Part shown: positions 27,122-36,146 of the stretch, piece after piece
Numbering within the stretch: position 1 is the first letter of the stretch
How the letters are laid out: each line of letters starts with the position of its first letter
Assembly (NCBI GenBank): GCA_028289425.1
Contig: JANQPL010000007.1
Span: 62,001-126,000, forward strand
DNA from: Alphaproteobacteria bacterium
GTDB lineage: Bacteria > Pseudomonadota > Alphaproteobacteria > JANQMY01
DNA length: 64,000 bases
Reading direction: 5' to 3'
Notes under the pieces: generated by a model
The model's input: the letters and a program-made list of their open reading frames with translations, nothing else
Database searches by the model: none
Told to the model about the DNA's origin: nothing
Program-made: the position numbers and the translations under genes

Positions 27122-27949
27122 TTGGAAACAGAAACAAAGAAAAGAGTTTCACTTCGCGAAGATGTGGTTTTCGGCACGGGCGGTGGACGCGATCTCAAAT
27201 GTGACGTGTTCACCCCACCGGACAATCCGGACAACGCGCCGGCCATATTATTGATACATGGTGGCGCTTGGAAATATGGGGACCGAAAGCAGCTACGTGG
27301 ATACGGATTCTTGATTGGTCGGGAAGGATTTGTGTGTGTGGCGACGGAGTATCGGCTGTCTGAAGAAGCCCGGTGGCCGGAACCCCTTTACGACATCAAA
27401 GCGGCCCTGCGATGGATGAGGGCCAATGCGGCCGAGCTCGGTATTGATCCGAACCGGATTGCCGTATCGGGTAACTCTTCCGGCGGACATTTGGCTCTGT
27501 TGACAGCCGGCACCCAGAATCGGAAAGAGTTTGAAGGTGGAGGTGGCAACCCGTCGGCGGGCACGGATGTTTCAGCGGCCATCTCGTTCTATGGCCCAAC
27601 GGAGCTGACACCCAAGGGGTCTATGCTACGCCAGTTCGTCGATGAGTTTATGGGCGAGTCTCGATCGGAGAGCGACTTTGCGGCGGCGAGCCCGATTTCC
27701 TATGCATCGAAGGACTTTCCGCCCACGCTTTTTCTTCAAAGCAATAAAGATGAAATGGTTCCCCGTGAGCAAAGTACCAAAATGTGCGATGCCTTAGTGA
27801 AGGCCGGCGCACCGGCGGAACTGCACCTCTTTGATCACGCCCCCCATGATTTCGACGCGGATCCGACGCTCGCGCGCCACAGCGTGTCGATGATCACCAC
27901 ATTCTTGCAGCGTTATATGTCAACGCCAGAGACCACAGACCAAACGTAA
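27122..27949 (+). CDS. Alpha/beta hydrolase, esterase/lipase family
   Basis: 275 residues. Oxyanion-hole motif HGGAWKYGD, nucleophile GNSSGGH, acid region SNKDEMVPREQ and catalytic His in FDHAPHDFD show a hormone-sensitive-lipase or BD-FAE type esterase. The TTG at 27122 has AAGGA eight bases upstream and is my choice; longer readings would start inside or next to the class A palindrome. No signal peptide, so cytosolic. It heads a plus-strand run with TetR, P450 and ferredoxin and may free a carboxylic acid for the divergent CoA ligase. Confidence 0.88.
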   Translation: METETKKRVSLREDVVFGTGGGRDLKCDVFTPPDNPDNAPAILLIHGGAWKYGDRKQLRGYGFLIGREGFVCVATEYRLSEEARWPEPLYDIKAALRWMRANAAELGIDPNRIAVSGNSSGGHLALLTAGTQNRKEFEGGGGNPSAGTDVSAAISFYGPTELTPKGSMLRQFVDEFMGESRSESDFAAASPISYASKDFPPTLFLQSNKDEMVPREQSTKMCDALVKAGAPAELHLFDHAPHDFDADPTLARHSVSMITTFLQRYMSTPETTDQT

Positions 27950-27983
27950 GGCGGGCCAATCTTTGGCCTCAGGAGACAACAAA

Positions 27984-28604
27984 TTGAAAACTGCACAGTC
28001 AAAAAAAGTTACACGGATCCCGCTTAGCCGGGAAAGAGTCGTTGCCATGGCGCGCCGCATGATCGTGGAAGACGGTCATGAGGCCCTGTCGCTTCGCAGT
28101 TTGGCGCGCCGGCTGGGTGTCACGGCAGCAGCATTATACGCTTACGTGGACGACAAACAGGATGTTCTCAGAGCGGTCGCCGATGCCGGGTACCAAAAGC
28201 GCGCCGAGAAGTATCAGGAAATAAAAACGAAAGACCCGTTGAAAAAACTCTTGCTCATATCGCGAACATACGTTGCCGAAGCGCAGGAAAGTCCGGAGCT
28301 TTTTCAGCTCACCATCCTCTTTCCCCCGATCGGCGTCCGCAACGCCGGCAAGGACGACACGGATGTTGGGCAACCGACATTCGACATCGCGGCAGAGGCG
28401 GTGAAGCAGGCCATGGATCAGGGCCAGCTCCGCAAAGGAGATGTCTACAAAACCAGCATTGCAATCTGGAGTGCGGTTCATGGGATCGCCAGCTTCGTCA
28501 TCCAAGGCGCAGACTTTGTCGAAGGGATGGAAACGGAGCTTGTCGACACGGTTGTGAAAAACCTTCTGAGCGGCTTAGGCGGCCCAAAGTCCGTTTCGAA
28601 GTAA
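27984..28604 (+). CDS. TetR family transcriptional regulator
   Basis: 206 residues. TetR helix-turn-helix: RERVVAMARRMIVEDGHEALSLRSLA then LGVTAAALYAYVDDKQDVLRAV. The C-terminal half is of the TetR_C_11-like kind (FQLTILFPPIG). The TTG at 27984 follows AGGAGA at seven bases, better than the in-frame TTG at 27963. It lies 34 bases after the esterase gene and is a candidate regulator for class A sites, the nearest of which is upstream of that esterase. Confidence 0.9.
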   Translation: MKTAQSKKVTRIPLSRERVVAMARRMIVEDGHEALSLRSLARRLGVTAAALYAYVDDKQDVLRAVADAGYQKRAEKYQEIKTKDPLKKLLLISRTYVAEAQESPELFQLTILFPPIGVRNAGKDDTDVGQPTFDIAAEAVKQAMDQGQLRKGDVYKTSIAIWSAVHGIASFVIQGADFVEGMETELVDTVVKNLLSGLGGPKSVSK

Positions 28605-28707
28605 TCCGGAAACAACACTCGCATCACGGCTGAGTTAGCGGAAACACCGAGTATCGCGGCGCATACCCTGAAGTTTTGGCGCCACGGTTATAGAGGAGGC
28701 CCAAGAA

Positions 28708-29991
28708 ATGACGTCCTTGGACGAATTCAGACCTTTCTCAGAAGAAGGCATTGAATGTCCGTACCCGTTCTATGAAGCGTTACGGAGCGATGCGCCCGTT
28801 TACGAAGCCGCTCCAGGGGTCTTTTTCGTCGGTTCTTATGAGCTGATCAATAAGGCGCTACGCGATCCGCACACTTTCAAATCGGGTGAGGGAGCGGCTT
28901 TTCTGAACTTTCAGGGTGAGTCGGGCCTTGCCGCTCCAACAAAAAACCCCAAAGAAATCCAAGAGATTCTGAGTCAGGGTCCGCCGGATCGCGATACGTT
29001 GTTGTCCGGCGACCCGCCGGCTCATACACGCTTTCGATCGCTGGTGAACCGATCCCTATCGCCGGGCAGAGTCGCGCGCTGGACGCCGGTTATTGAAGAG
29101 GTCGTGGACGAGCTGATCGACGGGTTTATCGACACCGGAGAAGTCGAACTCGTGAGCCAGTATTCCATGCTTGTCCCGCTGACGGTCGTCTCGCTCACAC
29201 TGGGTGTGCCGAAGGAAGATCGGGATCGGTACAAGGACTGGTCCATTCGTTCTGTTAAAACGTTAGCGGGGCAGCTGACTCGCGAAGAGGCGCTCGATGC
29301 GGCGCGGGCCTCAACGGACCTCGGCAATTACATCGCAGCTAGGGTGGAATCCGCCCGTAAAGATCCTCAAGAAAACGTCATCGGGGATCTGGTGGGCGCG
29401 CACCTTCTTGACGCGACGGACGGCGATGAAAAGAGCTACCGTCCGCTCGACACGCCGGAAATTGTCAGCATCGTTCGCCAGTTGTTGGTGGCGGGCCAAG
29501 AGACTGTCAATTATCTCATCTCATCGCTGATGCTCATGTTGATCCGGCACCCAGAACAGATGGAAGCCGTCCGCAATGATTTCGGCCTGATACCCCAGAT
29601 GGTGGAAGAAGGGATCCGCGCTGAGTCTCCAATACAAGCGTTGGGCCGATTTGCCACCAAAGATGTGGAGTTTGGCGGCGTGATGATCCCGGCCGGATCG
29701 CGGGTGGTTATGCTTTATGGTTGCGCCAATCGCGACGAAACAAAATTCGACCAAGCTGAGGACTTCGACATATTTCGGGACAACGTCCGGGAACATGTGG
29801 GATTTGGGGCAGGTCCTCACTACTGTATAGGGTCTGCTTTGGCGCGTCTCGAATCCCGTATTGCTTTTGAGCGGCTATTTAGCCGAATTCATAACATTCG
29901 CCTTGCCGAAGGCAAGAACGATTTTCGGCACAATTATAGCTTTATCTTCCGGGCACTGAAGGAACTGCACTTGGAGTTCGACAAAGTCTAA
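28708..29991 (+). CDS. Cytochrome P450
   Basis: 427 residues, complete. Haem loop FGAGPHYCIGSALARLE with the axial Cys 373, K-helix EGIR (301-304) and I-helix AGQETVNYL (262-270). The usual acid-alcohol pair reads ET in place of DT, and the following residue is V instead of T or S. Soluble class I type with no membrane anchor. The ferredoxin gene 54 bases downstream is its probable electron donor. The reductase is not in the window. GAGGAGG precedes the ATG. Confidence 0.95.
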   Translation: MTSLDEFRPFSEEGIECPYPFYEALRSDAPVYEAAPGVFFVGSYELINKALRDPHTFKSGEGAAFLNFQGESGLAAPTKNPKEIQEILSQGPPDRDTLLSGDPPAHTRFRSLVNRSLSPGRVARWTPVIEEVVDELIDGFIDTGEVELVSQYSMLVPLTVVSLTLGVPKEDRDRYKDWSIRSVKTLAGQLTREEALDAARASTDLGNYIAARVESARKDPQENVIGDLVGAHLLDATDGDEKSYRPLDTPEIVSIVRQLLVAGQETVNYLISSLMLMLIRHPEQMEAVRNDFGLIPQMVEEGIRAESPIQALGRFATKDVEFGGVMIPAGSRVVMLYGCANRDETKFDQAEDFDIFRDNVREHVGFGAGPHYCIGSALARLESRIAFERLFSRIHNIRLAEGKNDFRHNYSFIFRALKELHLEFDKV

Positions 29992-30045
29992 AGTGTTTCA
30001 AAGATAGGAGCGGGGCGCCCTTTGGGCCGAACGTAAGAGGCGGTT

Positions 30046-30252
30046 GTGCGCATTAAAATCAACCTCAAAACCTGCATTAAGACGGGTCAGTGCTACTACA
30101 TGCATCCGGACCTGGTGGAACGCGGCCAAGATGATTCGCCGATCGTTGTCGATCGAGAAATCACGGAAGGGGAGCGCCCCGACGCAGACTCCTTGATCGG
30201 GTCGTGCCCTGTCGGTGCGATTCGGCTCTCTCGAAAAACCCAATCCGGTTAG
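30046..30252 (+). CDS. P450-type ferredoxin
   Basis: 68 residues. Cysteine pattern C-IKTGQ-C near the N-terminus and SCPVGAI near the C-terminus, the CxxxxxC..CP layout of small ferredoxins found beside P450 genes. Only three cluster cysteines are present; the fourth position of the CxxZxxC motif is threonine, so a [3Fe-4S] cluster is likely. It should pass electrons from an unseen reductase to the P450. The GTG start is preceded by AAGAGG at five bases. Confidence 0.93.
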   Translation: MRIKINLKTCIKTGQCYYMHPDLVERGQDDSPIVVDREITEGERPDADSLIGSCPVGAIRLSRKTQSG

Positions 30253-30511
30253 TCCCGCCGGCAGGCCGCACAACCGGCGGTGCCGCCGCACCAGCAGAGG
30301 CCACCGCCCGAGAGCCTTGCATAGGCTTCCCGTATCCTCCATGTTACCGACCCATTGCCCGCGCCTTGTGACCTAGCTACCGACGGTTCAAGGTAATGCT
30401 TGGCGCGCGGCTAAATAGTATGGCAAAGATATTTGGCTGGCATGCAGACTCGTAGCGTTACTATGAGCAGGGAGGCGCTCGGCCAAACGGGGAAGACAAA
30501 AGGCGGGATTT

Positions 30512-31180
30512 GTGGATACACAAGCACGACGCAGACGCGTCCAATCCTCAGCACGCACGGCGGCGTCGGAGGAACGGCGAAGCGAAATAATGGAGGCGGC
30601 CACGCGCGTTTTTAACCGCGACGGTTTTCGCGGCGCCACACTTGACGATGTGGCTGCTGAAATCGGAATCAGCAAATCCCTTATCTACTACCATTTCAAA
30701 AACAAAATGGAGCTGCTGGCGGAACTCTACAAAAGAGTCGGTACGATTTTCTATGATCGGCTGCTACCGGTTCTGAAAGATGAAGCGCTTGGTCACGAAG
30801 AACGGCTACGACGGCTTATCGAAACGCATGTTCAAGTGGTGATTGAGAATAAGAGCGTCTTTGAGATCTATTTTCGCGAACGTAATGAAATTCCGGCCGA
30901 CACTTACAAAAAAGTGATCGGTGCGGGGGAACATGACTATGTGGACAAGCTGACTGCGTTCTTGGATGACGGTGTTGCCCAAGGCGTTTTTCAGGCTGCC
31001 AATACAAGGATTACGGCGTTTGCCATTGTGGGCGCCTGCAATTGGATTACCTTCTGGTTTCAGCCGAAAAGTATGCGCCGAAAGAAGCATTCGTTCAGTG
31101 CGCGGGAGGTGGCGGACGCGGTCTTCCAGACAATCGACGCCGGAATTCTAATCAAGGCACCAAAGAAAAAATCCAAATAG
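30512..31180 (+). CDS. TetR family transcriptional regulator
   Basis: 222 residues. Basic N-terminus, then EIMEAATRVFNRDGFRGATLDDVAAEIGISKSLIYYHFKNKMELL, a textbook TetR_N domain. The C-terminal domain (residues about 90-200) resembles the KstR-like or FadR-like group that senses acyl-CoA esters, as judged by general layout only. GTG start at 30512 after GGCGGGA. It stands alone, convergent with the enoyl-CoA hydratase operon, and is a candidate for the palindromes of the island. Confidence 0.92.
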   Translation: MDTQARRRRVQSSARTAASEERRSEIMEAATRVFNRDGFRGATLDDVAAEIGISKSLIYYHFKNKMELLAELYKRVGTIFYDRLLPVLKDEALGHEERLRRLIETHVQVVIENKSVFEIYFRERNEIPADTYKKVIGAGEHDYVDKLTAFLDDGVAQGVFQAANTRITAFAIVGACNWITFWFQPKSMRRKKHSFSAREVADAVFQTIDAGILIKAPKKKSK

Positions 31181-31232
31181 GCAATGAACGGTCCGTTTCT
31201 TGTCGCGTTTTCTTGTCGCGTTCGTACAAAGA

Positions 31233-32024
31233 TCATCGGGCTTTAAACGCCGGCGGTCTTTTCTCCGCGAACGCTTTCGGACCCTCTCTTGAATCTTCGC
31301 TCTGCAAAACCTGACTGCCGATGGCGTCCTCGTAGGCGAGGCCTTGGTCCAGCGGCAAGTCGAGACCGCGCATGCTCGACTCCTTGGCCGCCCAAACGGC
31401 CAGTGGCCCCCGGCTCAGGATCATCTCTGCAACTTCACGCGCCTTTGCCACCTCTTCGCCGTCGGGCACAATGTGACTGATCAATCCAATCTCGCGCGCT
31501 TCCTGTGCAGAAATCTGATCGCCGGTGAGGAGAAGATAGTTCGCCCACGCCCGCGGGATCGAACGGGGCAAGCGTTGCGTTCCGCCGCCCATCGGCATCA
31601 ACCCCCACCGCGTCTCCGTCAAGCCAAACTTCGCACTCTCGCAAGCCACCAGAATGTCACACACGAGAGCAAGCTCGAGCCCGCCGGCCACCGCATAGCC
31701 GTTAATGGCCGCGATCACCGGTTTGTAAAGCGGAAATCTTTTGCAGATTGAGCCGAACCCAAACCCGTGTGATCCGGGCCGTGGGGCGCGGCCGGCGCCG
31801 CTGCCGCCCTTCGACATGGCGACAAGGTCATTGCCGGTGCAAAACGCGCGGCCACTGCCGGTTAAGATGGCAACCCATTGTTCTTGGTCATTCTCAAAAT
31901 CCTGAAACGCATCGCCCAACGCTGCCCCCGCCTTTGCGTCAAGCGCGTTTAGGCTATCGGCGCGGTTGATCGTAATCGTGGTGAGGTGTCCTTCCTTATC
32001 AACTTTGATGACCGGTTCGGTCAT
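31233..32024 (-). CDS. Enoyl-CoA hydratase/isomerase family protein
   Basis: 263 residues of the crotonase fold. The oxyanion-hole segments are FCTGNDL and NGYAVAGGLELALVCDILVA, and TRWGLMPMGGGTQRLPR is the region that carries catalytic glutamates. Glu occurs in the first site (ETRWG), and the second Glu of hydratases is replaced by the GGG context, so hydratase versus isomerase or hydrolase is undecided. The ATG at 32024 has GGAGG upstream. Last gene of the diiron/LLM/CMD operon, with 10 bases to the previous gene. Confidence 0.92.
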   Translation of the reverse strand: MTEPVIKVDKEGHLTTITINRADSLNALDAKAGAALGDAFQDFENDQEQWVAILTGSGRAFCTGNDLVAMSKGGSGAGRAPRPGSHGFGFGSICKRFPLYKPVIAAINGYAVAGGLELALVCDILVACESAKFGLTETRWGLMPMGGGTQRLPRSIPRAWANYLLLTGDQISAQEAREIGLISHIVPDGEEVAKAREVAEMILSRGPLAVWAAKESSMRGLDLPLDQGLAYEDAIGSQVLQSEDSREGPKAFAEKRPPAFKAR

Positions 32025-32034
32025 GATCGACCTC

Positions 32035-32544
32035 CTATTCTTCCGGATCCGTCCCAAGTGCAATTGCCATTCTGGCCAACGCTCCGTACAGGCTGCACAG
32101 CGATGACAATTCAACAATCTGCGCCGCGTTTAGGTAAGACGACAGTTGCTCAAAAATCGTATCCGGTATGCCATGACCGGCGTCATACATCATTGCGAAC
32201 CGAAAGACGGTTTTTTGCTCTTCGCTGAAAGATGGGTCTGTCCAATCTTCGTCTTGTATGGCCTCGATCATGTCGCCCGTCACGCCTGCTTGTTCGGCGT
32301 GCTTTCGAAAATTCTTGAATTCGTAAGGGCTTCGCCGCGATACCGCGAGAACGGCCGTCGCCGCCAAAAGGCCGGGCAATGACGGTTGAGACCAATGAGC
32401 GTCGTTGAGTCCGCGGTACGCTTCTGCCAGCCCCGAACGGTTGGCCAGGATCCGCTCGCGATTAATAGGAACGCGGCTTGCGTCGTCGGTTGCCGAACTC
32501 GGCGGGGTTAGCTCATTCGCGTCAACAAGGTGTACTCGGGCCAT
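32035..32544 (-). CDS. Carboxymuconolactone decarboxylase family protein
   Basis: 169 residues. The layout MARVHLVDANELTPP, then ILANRSGLAEAYRGLNDAHW and AVLAVSRRSPYEFKNFRKHAEQAGVTGDMI matches the AhpD-like/CMD fold. The redox pair CxxC of AhpD is absent (SPYE in its place), as in many metabolic members with unknown reactions. ATG at 32544 chosen because family members begin this way and GGGAG lies upstream; a GTG at 32592 overlapping the LLM stop is the alternative. It belongs to the diiron/LLM/ECH operon. Confidence 0.87.
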   Translation of the reverse strand: MARVHLVDANELTPPSSATDDASRVPINRERILANRSGLAEAYRGLNDAHWSQPSLPGLLAATAVLAVSRRSPYEFKNFRKHAEQAGVTGDMIEAIQDEDWTDPSFSEEQKTVFRFAMMYDAGHGIPDTIFEQLSSYLNAAQIVELSSLCSLYGALARMAIALGTDPEE

Positions 32545-32588
32545 TTCGTCATCGCACTCCCGGATTGGAATTGAAACACTTCTTGCGG

Positions 32589-33797
32589 TCACCTCTGTTC
32601 GTCATTGCTCGCCGCTTCCGCCTGTTTGATCTTGCTGACCGGGGTTTGAAGTGAATAAATGTTGTATTCGTCCGTATCGATATCTTCTAATTCGATGCGC
32701 CCGGAAAGAACATCATCCTTCCACGCTTGATGAATTGGCTCGCGCTCCTTGAATTCGGGCATGACTTCGCGGCCGAACAGTTCGAGGCTTGAACAAATGT
32801 CTTCGTGTTTGTTCTTGCCGGCCTGATTAAGCAGGATCACTTGATCTATATGGGCGGCTTCGAAGTCTAGCAGGCGTTTCCGAATGGTCTCTGGAGAGCC
32901 GACAAGTCCGCGGTTCGGAATCTTCTCACCCGGATTCGTTTCTTTCCATTCTTGATAACGATCCCAAAGATTGACCGACCCGGGTTCGAATGGGCCTTCC
33001 TTGTTGTAGAGGATAAGAGCGAACTGGAAGAACGACCAGCCGTCCATTTTTTCCTCCGCCTCTTCATCGGTTTCGCAACACATGAAGGGCGCGACAACGG
33101 CAAGATTCGGGTTTGTTTCGTACTCACACAGTTTATCGAGATTGCGCACAAATGCATTGTAATAGGCATGGCGCCATGCCCGAGCGGAGTCAACGTCGAT
33201 AAACTGAAAGCCCAGCGCGCCCATACCGCGGGCACCGGCCATTTTAATCGTTTCGAGCTGTGAACAGGCAACCCATAATGGCGGGTGGGGTTTCTGGATC
33301 GGCTTAGGCACCACATTACGAAGCGGAAAATCGAAATAGTCTCCGTGATATTCGTGACCTTCTTTCCAGAACATGGGCATCACGGCCTTCACAGCGTCTT
33401 CCCAGACGGCTCGTTTGTCGCGAAATTTCCGATCAAAGGGGTGCAGTTCCGTGACGCTGGACCCTTCCCCGATCCCAAGTTCAACCCGCCCGCGGCTTAA
33501 CAGATCTAGGGTGGACACGCGCTCTGCCACCCGAGCCGGGTGATTGGTGGTGAGCTGAATGATCCCGTGGCCCAACCGAATTCTGTTCGTACGCTGGCTT
33601 GCCGCACCCAAGAAGACCTCAGGTGCGGAACAATGGGAATACTCTTCCAAAAAATGGTGCTCTACCGACCATGCGTAGTCGTAACCGATGCGATCGGCGA
33701 GTTCTATTTGGTCGAGCGCATGATTGAAGAGATCGAGCTCGCTGGTCTGGTTCCAAGGCCTTGGCAGTTGAAGTTCGTAGAACACGCCAAATTTCAT
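32589..33797 (-). CDS. LLM class flavin-dependent oxidoreductase
   Basis: 402 residues, luciferase-like monooxygenase fold. VFYELQLPRPW, DRIGYDYAWSVEHHFLEEYSHCSAPEVFLGAASQRTNRIRLGHGI and RGRVELGIGEGSSVTELHPF are the conserved FMN/LLM segments of the alkanal monooxygenase branch; a long C-terminal tail ends Gln/Arg. It would need reduced flavin from a separate reductase. Sits 98 bases downstream of the PaaA-like gene and is probably co-transcribed; it could act as a Baeyer-Villiger-type or other oxygen-inserting enzyme on a CoA ester or ketone. Confidence 0.92.
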   Translation of the reverse strand: MKFGVFYELQLPRPWNQTSELDLFNHALDQIELADRIGYDYAWSVEHHFLEEYSHCSAPEVFLGAASQRTNRIRLGHGIIQLTTNHPARVAERVSTLDLLSRGRVELGIGEGSSVTELHPFDRKFRDKRAVWEDAVKAVMPMFWKEGHEYHGDYFDFPLRNVVPKPIQKPHPPLWVACSQLETIKMAGARGMGALGFQFIDVDSARAWRHAYYNAFVRNLDKLCEYETNPNLAVVAPFMCCETDEEAEEKMDGWSFFQFALILYNKEGPFEPGSVNLWDRYQEWKETNPGEKIPNRGLVGSPETIRKRLLDFEAAHIDQVILLNQAGKNKHEDICSSLELFGREVMPEFKEREPIHQAWKDDVLSGRIELEDIDTDEYNIYSLQTPVSKIKQAEAASNDEQR

Positions 33798-33895
33798 GAA
33801 TTCGTCGCCCCATCGTGTTCAACTCGCCAGCCGGTTCGTCACCAGGCTGACGAGTTGAAAGTACCCAATCGTATTCGTGAGATTTATGACTCAGT

Positions 33896-35083
33896 CTAAG
33901 CGCTTTGCGCCGCAAGACCGGCCATTTTCGCTTTGACGGCTTCCGCCATTTCGAGGCCCTTCGTTAGTGCCTCTTCCTTGTCCGGTGTTTCAAGGCCCAA
34001 ACTCTCGTTGACGCGCACCATCTCCAAATGAAAGGCATCGCGCATTTGCTGATTGCTGAGTTCCTTCAGCCCCCATTTGCGCCACATCTTGCTGTTACGT
34101 GAATCATCGGAACCGAATGATGCCATGAATTGCGGATACCAATATTCTTCGATACGACGTTGGGCGTAAGCACGCGCTTCTTCACCCTGGCGCTGGATCG
34201 AATCCCGTACATGGATGTAACCCATATTGCCATGGCCCCGCTCGTCCTTGCAGACCAGTAAGGACACCCGCGCCAACGGAGCGTAAGACGATTGCACCCA
34301 TTGGAATCCTTGGTAGACACCAAACCGATCCGCCAGCATGTTGTACAAGCCGCGGTCTACCCAATTGTTTTCCATGGCCGTTTGCTCATAGGCGCGAAAT
34401 GTCTCGCGCTCGCGCTCGTAAATCTGGACCGGGATTTCCGGATCGTACTCGCTGTAGAGTTTGTAGAACTGGAATGTGTGTTTGTATTCCTCGGCTGAAA
34501 AATTCTGTTGCCGAAGGCGAGACTCGGCGTCCGGCGCCGCCTCTAATGAAAATGCGTCGATGGCCGAAAACATGCTCTTGTGGCCTTTGGCGGCGTCGCC
34601 AAAATACGGCATCATGCATTCGCCATGTTTGAAGAACAGCTTGGACAGCCATGCCCGATATTCCTCGGGCATGTCATCGCCCGCCTCGTATTGATACGGT
34701 CGCGCGCTGACCTCAACGTCGTCAGGACGTTTAAAACTGACGTCTGACACGCCGCCAACTTCATACGTTCCGGCATTTTCGGGCAAGCCGCCCGCATCTT
34801 GCAGAAACTCGTCTGGGATTCCCGCCATAAAGGTTTGCTTGGCTTTCGGCAGTGGCCCATAGGGTTCCGAAAAATGACGCTCCATGGACCAAATGAAATC
34901 CCATTTCGACGCCTCGTTCTTCTTGAGGTACGGCTCGATAATGTCCGCCAGCTCATACAAATCTTCCGTAGAGTCCCAGACATCGGCAGGAACGTCACGG
35001 ACGGTATTGCACAACTGAGGAATGACGTCTGGGGCCGGATACCAAAGAACCTCGGCGAGTCGTTTGTCTATCGGAAATCCCAT
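33896..35083 (-). CDS. PaaA-like ferritin-fold diiron oxygenase
   Basis: 395 residues. Two helix pairs with diiron motifs ExxH are visible: E199-Y-K-H202 and E281-R-G-H284. The region SYAPLARVSLLVCKDERGHGNMG and the following EYWYPQFMASFGSDDSRNSKMWRKWGLKELSNQQMRDAF match the C-terminal half of phenylacetyl-CoA epoxidase PaaA (there SYGPYARAMVKICKEESFH and RFWWPALMMFGPNDD). PaaA normally works with PaaB, C, D and E; none is encoded here, so this is an orphan or a single-subunit variant. Controlled, I infer, by the class B palindrome 55 bases upstream. A CoA-thioester substrate is likely but unproven. Confidence 0.88.
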   Translation of the reverse strand: MGFPIDKRLAEVLWYPAPDVIPQLCNTVRDVPADVWDSTEDLYELADIIEPYLKKNEASKWDFIWSMERHFSEPYGPLPKAKQTFMAGIPDEFLQDAGGLPENAGTYEVGGVSDVSFKRPDDVEVSARPYQYEAGDDMPEEYRAWLSKLFFKHGECMMPYFGDAAKGHKSMFSAIDAFSLEAAPDAESRLRQQNFSAEEYKHTFQFYKLYSEYDPEIPVQIYERERETFRAYEQTAMENNWVDRGLYNMLADRFGVYQGFQWVQSSYAPLARVSLLVCKDERGHGNMGYIHVRDSIQRQGEEARAYAQRRIEEYWYPQFMASFGSDDSRNSKMWRKWGLKELSNQQMRDAFHLEMVRVNESLGLETPDKEEALTKGLEMAEAVKAKMAGLAAQSA

Positions 35084-35138
35084 CTTGTTGTCTCCATCTT
35101 CTCTAGCTTGGCGACCGCGGTCATCGCCACTATAATTT

Positions 35139-35154
35139 GACTGACGCGTCAGTC
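35139..35154. promoter_or_regulatory. Class B operator-like palindrome (site B3)
   Basis: GACTGACGCGTCAGTC, a perfect 16-bp palindrome, is 55 bases upstream of the diiron oxygenase start. It is the best class B copy. Probably a TetR-type binding site. Confidence 0.8.
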
Positions 35155-35274
35155 TAAAAGGAAACGCACTAAAGTCAACCGCCCCATGCCCTCACGGAAT
35201 CAGCCGCATCCTAGGGGCAAATGCCCGGCGCTGCTCCCCAAAATTCCTCTTGCGGACCAGTGGAGCGGCTGTTT

Positions 35275-36036
35275 TCAGTGCGTATACATGCCACCATCGA
35301 CAAGCACTGTTTGCCCGGTCATGAAGTCACTATCGGCCGAAGAGAGGAACACGAGTGTGCCGGTTAGATCCTCTGGCTCTTGACTCCTTTGGAGGCATCT
35401 TTGCATTTTGACGGCCTCGCGGACCGGCTGTGCGTAGCTTTCGTTTGCATCCACACCTTCGCTCAGCGTAAAGCCGGGGGCGAGGGCGTTGACGCAGATG
35501 CCGTCGGCACCGACCTCCCGGGCGAGCGACCGGGTAAAGCCAATCACGGCCGATTTGGATGTCACGTAGTGCAACATCATTGCGGCGCCATTGAAGACGG
35601 TCCCCGATGAGATGTTGATGATTTTCCCATATTTTTGCTGGCGCATTTGCGGGACCACCGCTCGCGCGCAGTTGAACAAGCCGCTCACATTAACTTTCAG
35701 GACTTGCTCCCATTCTTCGTCGGGGATTTCCATGAAAGGTTTGAGGGAAAGGCTCGCGAAAATGGCCGCATTGTTTACCAGTATGTCCACGCGGCCGAAT
35801 TTCGATATCGCTTCGGTGACCATGCCGGCCACATCCCCTCGCTGGGAAACGTCCACTTTCATGCCGGCAGCCCGCCCCTTTCCGGCATCATTTATGCGCG
35901 CCACAACCGGAGCCGTATCGAGGATATCCGACACGACCACATCCGCTCCTTCATCGGCCAATGCAACGGCATATGTCGCACCGATGCCCTGCGCGGCCCC
36001 CGTCACGATCGCAACCCGGCCATCTAGTCTACCCAT
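35275..36036 (-). CDS. SDR family oxidoreductase
   Basis: 253 residues, classical SDR. Cofactor motif TGAAQGIG, NNAA at DILVNNAAIFA, catalytic Ser in INISSGTVF, YVTSK as YxxxK, and the C-terminal LVDGGMYTH. The Asp after strand 2 (VVVSDILD) favours NAD over NADP. It should oxidise or reduce a hydroxyl/keto group, perhaps the 3-hydroxyacyl-CoA step. Located 110 bases downstream of the MDR gene on the same strand. Confidence 0.94.
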   Translation of the reverse strand: MGRLDGRVAIVTGAAQGIGATYAVALADEGADVVVSDILDTAPVVARINDAGKGRAAGMKVDVSQRGDVAGMVTEAISKFGRVDILVNNAAIFASLSLKPFMEIPDEEWEQVLKVNVSGLFNCARAVVPQMRQQKYGKIINISSGTVFNGAAMMLHYVTSKSAVIGFTRSLAREVGADGICVNALAPGFTLSEGVDANESYAQPVREAVKMQRCLQRSQEPEDLTGTLVFLSSADSDFMTGQTVLVDGGMYTH

Positions 36037-36146
36037 CGCGTATTCTCCCTTGTTGATTTCAGCTCTCTCTGTTTTTGCTGATGCGTTGCAGTCGATCCCG
36101 TTAGCTGCCGCCTAAGCCGCCTTCCGGCGGATTGGGCTGCAGAGTG

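Noticed and set aside
31196-31220. Tandem duplication of TTCTTGTCGCG
   Set aside because: Two short copies between convergent genes; too small to be more than a slippage product.
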